Source: SIG575 sp045595725
GTDB lineage: Bacteria; Bacillota; Clostridia; Oscillospirales; Acutalibacteraceae
NCBI GenBank assembly: GCA_045595725.1
Contig: JAZOAY010000177.1
Location: 1 to 29,128, forward strand
Direction of reading: 5' to 3'
DNA: 29,128 nucleotides
Shown here: positions 1 to 7,566 of the stretch, piece after piece
Layout: each line of letters opens with the position of its first letter
Numbering within the stretch: the stretch's first letter is position 1
Made by a program: the position numbers and the translations under genes
The notes under the pieces: model-generated
Told to the model about the DNA's origin: nothing
Databases searched by the model: none
What the model saw: only the letters and a program-made list of their open reading frames with translations

Positions 1-838
1 AAAGAATTATATCTCCGGCTTTTTTCACTTCATCCATTGCTGTTTTGATGCGTTCTTCAAAATCACCTCTATACTTTGTACCTGCAACCATACCTGTCAG
101 GTCAAGAGTATAAAGTTTTTTATCTTTAAGAAGTTCCGGAACTTCTCCCTCAGCAATTTTCAGAGCAAGACCCTCAGCAATTGCCGTTTTACCTACACCC
201 GGTTCACCGATAAGACAAGGGTTGTTTTTGGTTCTTCTGGACAGAATCTGAATAACTCTATCAATTTCTTTCTGTCTGCCGATAACAGGGTCGATTTTGT
301 TATCATTAGCCAGTTCAGTCAGATTTCTTCCGAATTTTTCAAGAGTCGGAACATTTGAATTTTTTGCTTTTCCCTGTCCTTTTTTACTTTCATCACCTTT
401 TGAAGAATCAAAGGCTTTGTTAATCTCTGCTGCAATTTCAGATGTCGAAACACCGAGTTCTGACATAATGCTTACTGCCAGACCCTCGTTTTCCTTTATA
501 ATTGCAAGAAGTATATGCTCAGTACCTACGAGTGACTGACCTGATACGGAAGCAAGACTCACCGCATATTCAACAATATGCTTTGAACGCGGTGTAAAAT
601 CTGCCGGTGTGAGAGAAGTAGGACTGCCCACTCCTACACTCATTCTGAGAATTTCTTCAATTTTTTCTTTAGTGATACCTTTTGATGAAAGAACACGGTC
701 AGCCACACCTGATGTTGACAAAAGCCCCATAAGAAGATGTTCACTTCCCACATAAGCGTGACCTAAATCTCCGGCTGAAAGCATTGCATTGTTGAGTGCT
801 TCATTTGCTCTTTCGGTAAAGCCTGAAAATTTATACAT
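1..838 (-). CDS. clpC: ClpC, Hsp100 AAA+ unfoldase of the ClpCP protease (N-terminal part, cut by window edge)
   Basis: Unfolds substrates, including arginine-phosphorylated proteins marked by McsB, and feeds them to ClpP. The 279 codons present start MYKFSGFTERANEAL, a typical ClpC N-domain, followed by the two Clp N repeats (about residues 1-150), a charged linker, and the first AAA module with Walker A GEPGVGKT (lysine 217). The rest of D1, the middle domain, D2 and the ClpP-binding loop lie beyond the left edge. The start at 838 is fixed by a GGAGGAA site eight bases upstream. It is the last gene of ctsR-mcsA-mcsB-clpC, but 220 bases with two hairpin repeats separate it from mcsB, which is unusually far for this operon. 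Identification is secure; whether it has its own promoter is not visible. Confidence 0.96.
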   Translation of the reverse strand, partial: MYKFSGFTERANEALNNAMLSAGDLGHAYVGSEHLLMGLLSTSGVADRVLSSKGITKEKIEEILRMSVGVGSPTSLTPADFTPRSKHIVEYAVSLASVSGQSLVGTEHILLAIIKENEGLAVSIMSELGVSTSEIAAEINKAFDSSKGDESKKGQGKAKNSNVPTLEKFGRNLTELANDNKIDPVIGRQKEIDRVIQILSRRTKNNPCLIGEPGVGKTAIAEGLALKIAEGEVPELLKDKKLYTLDLTGMVAGTKYRGDFEERIKTAMDEVKKAGDIIL

Positions 839-857
839 AGATGTTTCCTCCGTTCTT

Positions 858-960
858 TTCAGCGAAAAATCCCCTCTGTCAGAATCTGAGATTCTGACAT
901 CTCCCCTTGCATTTTCAAGGGGAGACTTAAACCATAACTTACAAATAATTTATCGCTGAA
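858..960. repeat. Palindromic MITE-like intergenic repeat between mcsB and clpC
   Basis: Terminal inverted repeat TTCAGCGA (858-865) / TCGCTGAA (953-960) encloses two perfect hairpins: GTCAGAATCT-G-AGATTCTGAC (878-898) and TCTCCCCTTG/CAAGGGGAGA (900-909 with 916-925). The layout 'CCCCTCTGTCA...TGACATCTCCCCTT...AAGGGGAGA' resembles short palindromic repeats that I recall as common between genes in Oscillospirales genomes. That family link is from memory, not a search. Lying within an operon, it would fold in the mRNA between mcsB and clpC and could affect RNA processing or clpC output. Confidence 0.6.
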
Positions 961-970
961 TCAATTTTTC

Positions 971-1073
971 TGTAATTTTTGGAAGGCCGTAAAAGTCTTT
1001 CCGTTTTTTCGTGCCGTCAGGCACATATCGATTGCAAATGCACGGCATTTGCAATAAATTATAATATTTCTCT
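971..1073. repeat. Second hairpin-rich intergenic element directly after mcsB
   Basis: Contains GTGCC-GTCA-GGCAC (1011-1024) and a perfect 11-bp stem ATTGCAAATGC-ACG-GCATTTGCAAT (1031-1055). The stem abuts the mcsB stop. Neither is followed by a T-run on the minus strand, so they do not look like intrinsic terminators. The end TTTGCAATAAATTATAAT and the start GTAATTTTT resemble the ends of the element at 3265-3379, suggesting one repeat family, though the interiors differ. Confidence 0.45.
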
Positions 1074-2060
1074 TACTTCCTTTGCTCGTTGTATATCTCT
1101 TTCCTCTGCGTCAAACTGTGATGAATTTCTCACATTTATCGTTGCAGGCTGCATATCGGGAATCATTGCGTTAATTTTTTCAATGTCAACGTCAATAATT
1201 TTTTCAGCACTTGCCAGTCTTACAAGAGACACAAGTTTCATAAATTCATTTGAAGTAAGTTTTCTTGCATATTTTAAAATTCCGTATGCACGCCATACAG
1301 TATCAAGATAACTTTCGTCTGCAAGCAGTTCTTTTCTGGCATTTCTTTCCTGAGTTATAATCTGTTTAACAATTGACTCAAGGTTGAAAATTGCTTCTTT
1401 TTCGCTGATACCAAGAGTAATCTGATTGCTTATCTGATAAATATCTCCTCCGGGCTGACTGCCTTCGCCGTAAGCACCGCGGATTACAAGACCTAACTTT
1501 GAAACAGTTGAAGAAAGTCTTGAAATAAGTCCCTGCTTTGTAAGTGCAGGAAGATGAAGCATAACAGATGCTCTCATTCCCGTGCCGAGATTTGTAGGAC
1601 ACTGAGTAAGGAAACCAAGTCTTTCATCAAAAGCGTAATTAAGGTTCTCTCCGATTGTTTTTTCGATTTTCTCTGCTTTTTTGTAAGCATCTTCAAGCTG
1701 AAGGCCTGATGACATCGCCTGAATTCTGATATGGTCTTCCTCCTCAAGCATAACGCTTACATCTTCGTTATCGGAAAGAAGAAGCGACTTTCCGTTTGAA
1801 GGGCCTGCAAATTCGGGAGAAATCAGATGTCTTTCCGCAAGTGAAACAGTCTGATAAGCGGGAACATTCTCCATATCAATAAAACTCATATTTTCATTAT
1901 TGGATAAAACCACGTCTCTAATCTTTAAATTGAGTTCTTTTTTCTTTTCGTCATCAAGTCTGAAAGGAAAAGGATATTCCCTGATGTTTCTTGCAAACCT
2001 TACTCTTGTGCTGAGAACCACGTCACCTTCGGGACCGTAAGAACTGTACCATCTGCTCAT
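1059..2060 (-). CDS. mcsB: McsB, protein-arginine kinase
   Basis: Phosphorylates arginines in CtsR and damaged proteins, releasing repression and marking substrates for ClpCP. The 333 residues have the phosphagen-kinase fold: nucleotide-binding STRVRFARN (17-25), active-site region TQCPTNLGTGMRAS (152-165, cysteine 154), and a late GEGSQPGGDIYQISNQ segment. The C-terminal RDIQRA (321-326) matches the RDxxRA phosphoarginine-sensing motif known from this family, so allosteric activation is probably retained. Length and ends are normal for McsB. The ATG lies one base after the mcsA stop, so translation is probably coupled. It needs McsA for full activity in studied Bacilli. A hairpin begins right after its stop. 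Confidence 0.96.
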   Translation of the reverse strand: MSRWYSSYGPEGDVVLSTRVRFARNIREYPFPFRLDDEKKKELNLKIRDVVLSNNENMSFIDMENVPAYQTVSLAERHLISPEFAGPSNGKSLLLSDNEDVSVMLEEEDHIRIQAMSSGLQLEDAYKKAEKIEKTIGENLNYAFDERLGFLTQCPTNLGTGMRASVMLHLPALTKQGLISRLSSTVSKLGLVIRGAYGEGSQPGGDIYQISNQITLGISEKEAIFNLESIVKQIITQERNARKELLADESYLDTVWRAYGILKYARKLTSNEFMKLVSLVRLASAEKIIDVDIEKINAMIPDMQPATINVRNSSQFDAEERDIQRAKEVREIL

Positions 2061-2061
2061 T

Positions 2062-2571
2062 TTATTCTGCCTCCTTTTCCTTTATCTCGTCACGGATTTC
2101 TGCCGCTCTTTCAAAATTTTGTTCTTCAATTGCAGTTTTCATTTCCGCCTGAAGTTCCGCAATAATTTCTTCTTTTGTTTTTTCTTTTATAACTTCTTTT
2201 TCCTCAATTACTTTTGCTGTTTTTCCGTTGTGCTGAGTTTTGCCGTGAATACGCTGAATTGATGGCAGAAGCATTTCATAAAACTTTTCGTAACATCCTG
2301 CACAGCCTATCTTTCCGCTTTTCACAATTTCCTCAAAGCTCATACCGCATTTTTCACAACGCTCTGTTTTAGCCGAGCCGAGCATTGTTTTTGGCTTTGA
2401 GAAGAAGTTTCCGAAGAAATCTCCAAGGTCAAAACCAAATCCTGAGAATACATCACCGTAACCTAATTTCCCTGCACATCCCGTACAGAGATGAAGCTGT
2501 GTATATTCACCGTTTACCACACTTTTTATATGAGTTGTTGCCTCATGTTTTCCGCAATTCTGACATAACAT
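2062..2571 (-). CDS. mcsA: McsA, zinc-finger activator of McsB
   Basis: Adaptor that binds and activates the McsB kinase and takes part in CtsR control. The 169-residue protein carries three CxxC pairs, C3/C6, C29/C32 and C72/C75, plus C90/C93, giving two four-cysteine zinc sites. The C-terminus (about 133-168) is a charged UVR-type helical hairpin (KTKEEIIAELQAEMKTAIEE, then FERAAEIRDEI). The ATG at 2571 has the strong site AAGGAGGAA upstream. The gap to ctsR is 13 bases, so it is cotranscribed. Length and motif order are as expected for the family. Confidence 0.94.
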   Translation of the reverse strand: MLCQNCGKHEATTHIKSVVNGEYTQLHLCTGCAGKLGYGDVFSGFGFDLGDFFGNFFSKPKTMLGSAKTERCEKCGMSFEEIVKSGKIGCAGCYEKFYEMLLPSIQRIHGKTQHNGKTAKVIEEKEVIKEKTKEEIIAELQAEMKTAIEEQNFERAAEIRDEIKEKEAE

Positions 2572-2584
2572 AGTAGATTCCTCC

Positions 2585-3031
2585 TTACATTAAACCAAGC
2601 AGCATCTGTTTAAAAATCGCTGCCCTTATTTCATCTCTTACATCCTGCGGTGCTGCCCTCAGAGAATTTTCCGAGGTTGCCGCAAGGATAAGTTTTGCCA
2701 CAGACTCACTTAGTAAATCCTGATAATTGAGATTATATACATGTGCTCTGCATGTTTTATCATCAAGACGTCTGCCGATTCCGTTCACAACATGCATAAG
2801 GGCCGTACCTTTATCGTATTTTGCTCTCGTAATGCGGATATATCCCCCACCGCCTCTGCGACTTTCAACTATATATCCGTGTTCGGGAGTAAAGCGTGAT
2901 GAAATAACATAATTTATCTGACTTGGCACACAACCTAAGGTTTCTGCCATTTCATTACGCTGAATTTCCGTATATCCGTCACGTTCAAGCATTTCAAGAA
3001 TCATCTGTGCAATTGCATTACTTAAATTCAT
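2585..3031 (-). CDS. ctsR: CtsR, repressor of class III heat-shock genes
   Basis: DNA-binding repressor of clp genes, inactivated by heat and by McsA/McsB. The 148 residues contain an N-terminal winged helix (about 1-70) with the glycine-rich wing SRRGGGGYIRI (57-67), known in other CtsR proteins as the heat-sensing and DNA-contacting loop, and a C-terminal helical dimer domain ending FKQMLLGLM. I chose ATG at 3031. An in-frame GTG at 3040 would leave almost no space after the AGGAAG ribosome site. First gene of the operon; two CtsR boxes flank its promoter, so it represses itself and the genes below. Confidence 0.95.
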   Translation of the reverse strand: MNLSNAIAQMILEMLERDGYTEIQRNEMAETLGCVPSQINYVISSRFTPEHGYIVESRRGGGGYIRITRAKYDKGTALMHVVNGIGRRLDDKTCRAHVYNLNYQDLLSESVAKLILAATSENSLRAAPQDVRDEIRAAIFKQMLLGLM

Positions 3032-3082
3032 ATTGCTCACTTCCTGTATTTATGATTTAAAAGTCAGATTGTTGTTTTTGAC

Positions 3083-3099
3083 TTTGACTTTCTTTGACC
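3083..3099 (-). promoter_or_regulatory. CtsR box, downstream of the -10
   Basis: Read on the minus strand this is GGTCAAA-GAA-AGTCAAA, an exact match to the CtsR tandem heptad (A/G)GTCAAANAN(A/G)GTCAAA. A further AGTCAAA half-site overlaps it at 3077-3083. It sits just downstream of the ctsR -10, where binding would block initiation or clearance. Confidence 0.93.
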
Positions 3100-3110
3100 T
3101 TACATGCATT

Positions 3111-3138
3111 ATTATAGACCTTTTTTAAAAAATATCAA
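3111..3138 (-). promoter_or_regulatory. Promoter of ctsR-mcsA-mcsB-clpC
   Basis: On the minus strand: TTGATA (3138-3133), 16 bases, TATAAT (3116-3111). It lies between the two CtsR boxes, about 80 bases before the ctsR ATG, as expected for a CtsR-controlled sigma-A promoter. Confidence 0.85.
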
Positions 3139-3139
3139 A

Positions 3140-3156
3140 AGTCAAAAAAGGTCAAA
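3140..3156 (+). promoter_or_regulatory. CtsR box, upstream of the -35
   Basis: AGTCAAA-AAA-GGTCAAA on the plus strand, opposite in orientation to the box at 3083-3099. It begins two bases beyond the -35. Two opposed boxes bracketing one core promoter imply tight autoregulation. Confidence 0.92.
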
Positions 3157-3569
3157 AATGCATTTTAGTGTCTCAATATTGCAATTTATCTCCTGTTTTC
3201 TTTGATTTACTCATTTTTTCTCGATTTTTCATAAACAGCGTTCTGATTACAAAAACATCGACCCGTAATTTTTAATGCAAATTCCGGACGGGACGATGTG
3301 GGCATCATCCCCTACAAAGGTTTAATCGGTGCAATATAAAATTCAGTGTCGCAGCCCGACCTTTTGCATTAAATTATAATTTATCTCTACATCCGCATAT
3401 CATCAAAAAACTTGATTTTTGTTCAAAAAAATTATATACTTGAATTGGTATAATGCGAAATTATGAACAAAATGGTGAAACCTCTTCATTATTGTTTAAA
3501 AAAAGTACATACTATTTTGTAAAAATAAGGTATAATATAAATGTAAATCAACAAAAGGAGTGTTCTTTT
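3157..3569. other. Gene-free stretch between the divergent ctsR operon and the response regulator
   Basis: Holds a repeat element (3265-3379) and AT-rich DNA. Two possible -10 elements point toward the response regulator: TGGTATAAT (3446-3454, extended -10) and TATAAT (3531-3536). Neither has a good -35 at 16-18 bases, so I do not call the start of transcription. An ATG at 3453 opens a frame into the regulator but lacks a ribosome site. Confidence 0.7.
3265..3379. repeat. MITE-like repeat with terminal inverted repeats
   Basis: Left end TTTAATGCAAA (3271-3281) is the exact reverse complement of TTTGCATTAAA (3363-3373). The interior holds GGACGATG-TGGG-CATCATCC (one C/A mismatch), followed by CCTAC. 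From memory, 'GACGATGTGGGCATCGTCCCCTAC' type palindromes are frequent between genes in gut clostridia. Its ends resemble those at 971-1073. It has no coding capacity. Confidence 0.55.
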
Positions 3570-4256
3570 ATGGCAACAGAAAAAATACTTATTGTAGATG
3601 ACGATACCAACATCTGCGAACTTCTCAGACTGTACCTTGAAAAAGAAGGCTACTCAACAGTTATTGTAAATGACGGTCCCGGTGCAGTTACAGCTTTTCA
3701 GACTGAACAGCCCGCCATTACTCTTCTTGATATTATGCTCCCGGGTCTTGACGGTTGGCAGGTATGCAGAGAAATCAGAAAAACTTCAAACAAACCCATA
3801 ATCATGATAACTGCAAAAGGTGAAACTTTCGACAAAGTTCTCGGTCTTGAACTTGGTGCAGACGACTACATCGTAAAACCTTTTGAAGCAAAAGAAGTTG
3901 TGGCAAGAATCAAAGCTGTTCTCAGAAGGACTTCCACATCTGCTACAGAAACGGTCAAAGAAGTAAACTTTGATAAGCTTTCAATTAATCTTACAAACTA
4001 CGAATTGAAAGTAAACGGAGAGCAGGTTGATACTCCTCCCAAAGAAATGGAACTTATTTTCCACCTCGCTTCTAACCCCAACAGAGTTTTTACACGTGAT
4101 CAGCTACTTGATGAAGTGTGGGGATTTGACTATTACGGCGACTCAAGAACTGTTGACGTGCACGTAAAACGTCTCAGAGAAAAGCTTGAGGGGGTTTCCG
4201 ATAAATGGGAACTCAAGACAGTATGGGGCGTAGGATACAAATTTGAAACTAAATAA
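3570..4256 (+). CDS. OmpR/PhoB-family response regulator
   Basis: DNA-binding partner of the sensor kinase that follows. The 228 residues comprise a receiver domain (about 4-120) with the acidic pocket D10-D12, phospho-acceptor D54 in LLDIMLPG, T81 in IIMITAKGE and K103 in DDYIVKPF, then an OmpR winged helix (about 128-228) ending LKTVWGVGYKFETK. The start at 3570 has AAGGAG nine bases before it. A longer frame from 3453 would add 39 unrelated residues with no ribosome site. Forty bases separate it from the kinase gene, so they form one operon. With HtrA downstream, control of envelope stress genes is likely. It resembles WalR/PhoP-type regulators, but the exact orthologue cannot be fixed. 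Confidence 0.93.
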   Translation: MATEKILIVDDDTNICELLRLYLEKEGYSTVIVNDGPGAVTAFQTEQPAITLLDIMLPGLDGWQVCREIRKTSNKPIIMITAKGETFDKVLGLELGADDYIVKPFEAKEVVARIKAVLRRTSTSATETVKEVNFDKLSINLTNYELKVNGEQVDTPPKEMELIFHLASNPNRVFTRDQLLDEVWGFDYYGDSRTVDVHVKRLREKLEGVSDKWELKTVWGVGYKFETK

Positions 4257-4296
4257 TTTTTGCTTTTCCATAATATAATAAAAGGAGTTGCAAAAA

Positions 4297-5784
4297 TTGA
4301 AATTAGGTAAAGTTTCATTTAAAAGGTCAACCACTTTCAGAAAATACTTTCTCAGCATTTTCTCATCGGTCATGATCGTACTTGTGGCTCTCGGCATGTC
4401 ACTTCTGGTTTTTATCGCAAACTACTGGAAAGACACCAATGTTGACCTGCTTACAGAAAACGTAAAAAAACTTTCCGTCACCGCTTCGCAGTTTTTTGAA
4501 CTTGACGAAGAAAATGAATACATCAATAACCCTACAGTTATGCTTGCGTATTCTATTTCTCTTGTGTCAAACTCCATTAACTCGGATTTATATATCTGCG
4601 ATCTTGACGGTAATGTTATACTGTGCAAAGACATTATCAACGCTGCAGAACCTTTCCAATCAAAACCCTATTGTGAAAAACATTCGGGAATGAAATTTTC
4701 CCGTAACATTATCAGTCAGGCTGCAAAAGGTAATTATCAGGTTGCGGGTGAAATTCCCGAAATTGACAAAGATTTTGCACTTATCGTAGGTGAACCTATT
4801 ATTGCAAACGGCAGAACTATCGGTGTGATTCTGGGTACACAATCGGGTCTCGGCTCCATGTACCCCTTCGTTATGTCAATTTTCAGGATGTTCCTTCTCT
4901 CTGCTCTCGTAGCATTCCTTGTTGCTTTCGTTGCGGTTTACGTTGTAACATATACAATTACGAAACCTCTTAGAAAAATGTCTCAGATTACAAAAGAGTA
5001 TGCAACGGGTGATTTCTCCAAAAGAATTGAAGTCAAGGGAACTAACGAACTCGCAGAACTCGGTAACGCCATGAACTCTATGGCACAATCACTTTCTGCT
5101 CTTGAATATTCACGACGGAGTTTTGTTGCAAACGTATCTCACGAACTGAAAACTCCCATGACCACAATCGGCGGTTTTATTGACGGAATACTTGACGGAA
5201 CTATTTCACAGGATGAAGAAGAACGTTACCTTAAAATCGTTTCAAATGAAGTAAAACGTCTTGCACGTCTTGTAAGCTCAATGCTCAATCTTTCAAAAAT
5301 CGAAGCAGGTGAACTTTCTCTCAATCTGAAAAAAGTTGATGTGTCAAAACTTATTTTTAACACGCTTCTTTCTTTCGAACAACTTATAAATAACAAGTCA
5401 ATTGACATTAAAGGTCTTGATACCATGGACACAATACGCGTTAATGCCGATGAAGGCCTTTTAGGTCAGGTGCTTTACAACCTTATTGACAATGCGGTAA
5501 AATTCACAGAAGAAGGCGGTTGCATTAATGTACACGCAGAACAGAATTCAGGCATCACAACCGTCACAATAAGAAACAGCGGTGCGGGTATCCCCGCCGA
5601 TGAAATCGAAAGAATTTTTGAGCGTTTCTATAAAGTTGACAAATCACGCGGTCTTGACACAAAGAGTACGGGACTTGGTCTTTACATTGTAAAATCAATT
5701 GTAGAAATGCACGGCGGTACAATAGAAGCATCAAGCGAACCCGGAAAATATACTCAATTCAGATTTACCATTCCAAATGTTTAA
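4297..5784 (+). CDS. Membrane sensor histidine kinase (HAMP-HisKA-HATPase)
   Basis: Autophosphorylates and passes phosphate to the upstream regulator. The 495 residues give TM1 (about 18-44), an extracellular sensor of about 150 residues, TM2 (198-221, MFLLSALVAFLVAFVAVYVV), HAMP, HisKA with H282 in VSHELKTPM, and the ATPase domain with N399 (N box), GAGIP and TGLGLYIVK. There is no PAS domain between HAMP and HisKA, unlike classical WalK. I chose TTG at 4297, nine bases after AGGAG. An upstream in-frame TTG at 4288 touches the ribosome site and is unlikely. The N-terminal residues KLGKVSFKRSTTF are basic, fitting the inside-positive rule. Confidence 0.92.
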   Translation: MKLGKVSFKRSTTFRKYFLSIFSSVMIVLVALGMSLLVFIANYWKDTNVDLLTENVKKLSVTASQFFELDEENEYINNPTVMLAYSISLVSNSINSDLYICDLDGNVILCKDIINAAEPFQSKPYCEKHSGMKFSRNIISQAAKGNYQVAGEIPEIDKDFALIVGEPIIANGRTIGVILGTQSGLGSMYPFVMSIFRMFLLSALVAFLVAFVAVYVVTYTITKPLRKMSQITKEYATGDFSKRIEVKGTNELAELGNAMNSMAQSLSALEYSRRSFVANVSHELKTPMTTIGGFIDGILDGTISQDEEERYLKIVSNEVKRLARLVSSMLNLSKIEAGELSLNLKKVDVSKLIFNTLLSFEQLINNKSIDIKGLDTMDTIRVNADEGLLGQVLYNLIDNAVKFTEEGGCINVHAEQNSGITTVTIRNSGAGIPADEIERIFERFYKVDKSRGLDTKSTGLGLYIVKSIVEMHGGTIEASSEPGKYTQFRFTIPNV

Positions 5785-5830
5785 ATAAATACAACAATTA
5801 TAACATTTATTTAAAGTTTATTAAAAAACT

Positions 5831-5844
5831 ATGTGAAATCACAT
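5831..5844. promoter_or_regulatory. Possible operator palindrome and promoter before htrA
   Basis: ATGTGA-AA-TCACAT is a perfect 6-bp inverted repeat, followed 13 bases later by an extended -10 (TG-T-TATTAT, 5855-5863) without a clear -35. If that -10 is used, the palindrome overlies the -35 region, as a repressor site would. htrA may then have its own promoter besides readthrough from the kinase. The binder is unknown. Confidence 0.35.
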
Positions 5845-5898
5845 CAAAATATTATGTTATTATATCAGCAAGCATAACACCCGAAAGGATGAAATAAA

Positions 5899-7458
5899 TT
5901 GGACGAAAACAACAAAGAAAATTTTAACACAGAAAATGAAGAAACCGCTGAATTCAAGCTCCCCGAAGAAGAAAAAACAGAGCCTGAGATTACCGTTGAA
6001 ACTCCCGAAAAAGAGTTTGAGCCTACCTCTGACAACGTAAACTCATCTTCCTATTCTTCAAGACAGTATTCACACCCCCCCTACTCTCAGAACAGTTATT
6101 CTCAGAATAATTACTCTCAGTATTCTCAGTCGGGACAGAATTATCAGAGCGGATATTATTACACAGGAACTCCTGATAACCGTTCATCAGATACTAAAAA
6201 ACACAACAAAAAAGGTCTCAAAACAATCCTTGCCGTTGTTGCTGTTATAGTCGCTATTTCAATTGCATTCGGTATAGGAACAATCGTAGGCGACAATTCC
6301 TCTTCCACACCTGAAGCAGGAGAAAGTTTTTCAGGAGACGGCACAATAATCACGAATAATGAAACTCCCGATTCACCTAAAGTTACAGGTGATAAGCTTA
6401 CAACTGAGCAGATAGCAGAAATCGGCAGAGCATCAAATGTAGGTGTTCTTGTTTATTCATCAAACAGCAGTTACTACTCTCAGTCAGGCGAAACGCAGGC
6501 TGGTGAAGGCACAGGTATTGTTGCAAAAATCTCTGAGGATAAAAAATCGACCTACATTCTCACCTGTGCTCACGTTATCAGCGACAAAGGTGTAAGCGTA
6601 AAAATCCTTCTTGAAGACGGCACAACTTACGATGCTGATATCGTAGGCTTTGACCAGCAGACAGATGTAGGTGTTCTGAAAGTTAAAACAACAAAACTTA
6701 AATGTGCAGAATTCGGTGACTTCAAAAAACTCAAAGTAGGTTCTCACGTTTATGCAGTAGGTAACCCCGGCGGTTCTGAGTTTTTCGGTTCTGTTACAAA
6801 CGGTATCGTTTCTGCAATCAGCCGTTCAATCAACAATGAAATCGGTTATACAATGGACTGCATCCAGCACAACGCTGCAATTAACCCCGGTAACTCAGGC
6901 GGTGCTCTTCTCAATGAATACGGTCAGGTTATTGGTATCAACTCATCAAAAATCGCAAGCACCGAATACGAGGGCATGAGTTTCTCTGTTCCTATTTCAA
7001 CGGCCCTTGATGTTGCAAACGACCTTATTGCCAAGGGCTATGTTCCAAACAGACCGAAACTGGGTATCACTTACAGCCTTGCATCTTCCCACAACACTTA
7101 CGCTATGGTTGTACAGATTAAGGGACTTCCCGCAGGTTCACTTATTATCAGAGGCATTTCTTCAGACAGCGACCTTAAATCAAGTGACATTCAGGTAGGA
7201 GATATGATAACTGCCGTCAACGGAAAAGAACTTGATACTCCTGATGTACTTCTTGATATTATTGATAAGGCAAAAGTGGGAGACGAGCTGAAACTTAAAA
7301 TCTGCAGAGTAAACACAGACTACTCCGTAAAAGAATTTGAAGTGACTGCAAAACTTATCGAAGATAAGGGTTCAACCACAGTTGAGGACGAAACAACAAC
7401 TTATATTAACCCCTTTGATTACTTCAATCAGTACGGAAACGGCGGTTACGGTTATTAA
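5899..7458 (+). CDS. HtrA/DegP-like trypsin-fold serine protease, membrane anchored, with PDZ
   Basis: Extracytoplasmic quality-control protease. The 519 residues comprise a cytosolic acidic head (1-55), a tyrosine/serine/glutamine-rich low-complexity stretch with repeated YSQ (about 56-88), one TM (about 107-131), the protease domain with triad H225 (TCAHV), D256 (QTDVGVL) and S333 (NPGNSGGAL), and one PDZ domain (about 385-485). The C-terminus is a Gly/Tyr tail. The start is TTG at 5899, nine bases after AAGGA; no ATG fits. It follows the two-component genes by 114 bases, a common arrangement in Firmicutes where the system controls envelope proteases. A strong terminator follows. Confidence 0.93.
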   Translation: MDENNKENFNTENEETAEFKLPEEEKTEPEITVETPEKEFEPTSDNVNSSSYSSRQYSHPPYSQNSYSQNNYSQYSQSGQNYQSGYYYTGTPDNRSSDTKKHNKKGLKTILAVVAVIVAISIAFGIGTIVGDNSSSTPEAGESFSGDGTIITNNETPDSPKVTGDKLTTEQIAEIGRASNVGVLVYSSNSSYYSQSGETQAGEGTGIVAKISEDKKSTYILTCAHVISDKGVSVKILLEDGTTYDADIVGFDQQTDVGVLKVKTTKLKCAEFGDFKKLKVGSHVYAVGNPGGSEFFGSVTNGIVSAISRSINNEIGYTMDCIQHNAAINPGNSGGALLNEYGQVIGINSSKIASTEYEGMSFSVPISTALDVANDLIAKGYVPNRPKLGITYSLASSHNTYAMVVQIKGLPAGSLIIRGISSDSDLKSSDIQVGDMITAVNGKELDTPDVLLDIIDKAKVGDELKLKICRVNTDYSVKEFEVTAKLIEDKGSTTVEDETTTYINPFDYFNQYGNGGYGY

Positions 7459-7470
7459 TTAAACACTTTA

Positions 7471-7500
7471 CAGACACATGTATGCATGTGTCTGTTTTTT
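7471..7500 (+). terminator. Intrinsic terminator after htrA
   Basis: Perfect 10-bp stem CAGACACATG / CATGTGTCTG (7471-7480 with 7485-7494), loop TATG, then six T. It closes the two-component/htrA unit directly before the next promoter. Confidence 0.94.
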
Positions 7501-7501
7501 G

Positions 7502-7530
7502 TTGACAGTACACATGAATAATGATATAAT
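7502..7530 (+). promoter_or_regulatory. Consensus sigma-A promoter of the heparinase-like gene
   Basis: TTGACA (7502-7507), 17 bases, TATAAT (7525-7530): a perfect match at both hexamers, one base after the htrA terminator. The predicted leader is about 30 bases. No operator is evident, so expression may be high and constitutive. Confidence 0.92.
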
Positions 7531-7566
7531 TTCTTTAAATACAAATCCGTCACGGAGGTTAAACTT

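Noticed and set aside
979..1311. Plus-strand frame of 110 residues over the mcsB end.
   Set aside because: Antisense shadow of mcsB and hairpin repeats, no ribosome site or family resemblance.
3453..3569. Extension of the response regulator to an ATG at 3453 (39 extra residues).
   Set aside because: No ribosome site, the extra residues match no receiver domain, the stretch contains a candidate -10, and a good site precedes ATG 3570.
3570..5784. Calling the two-component pair WalR/WalK.
   Set aside because: The kinase has no PAS domain after HAMP, and no walH/walI/walJ genes follow; only the HtrA neighbour is suggestive.
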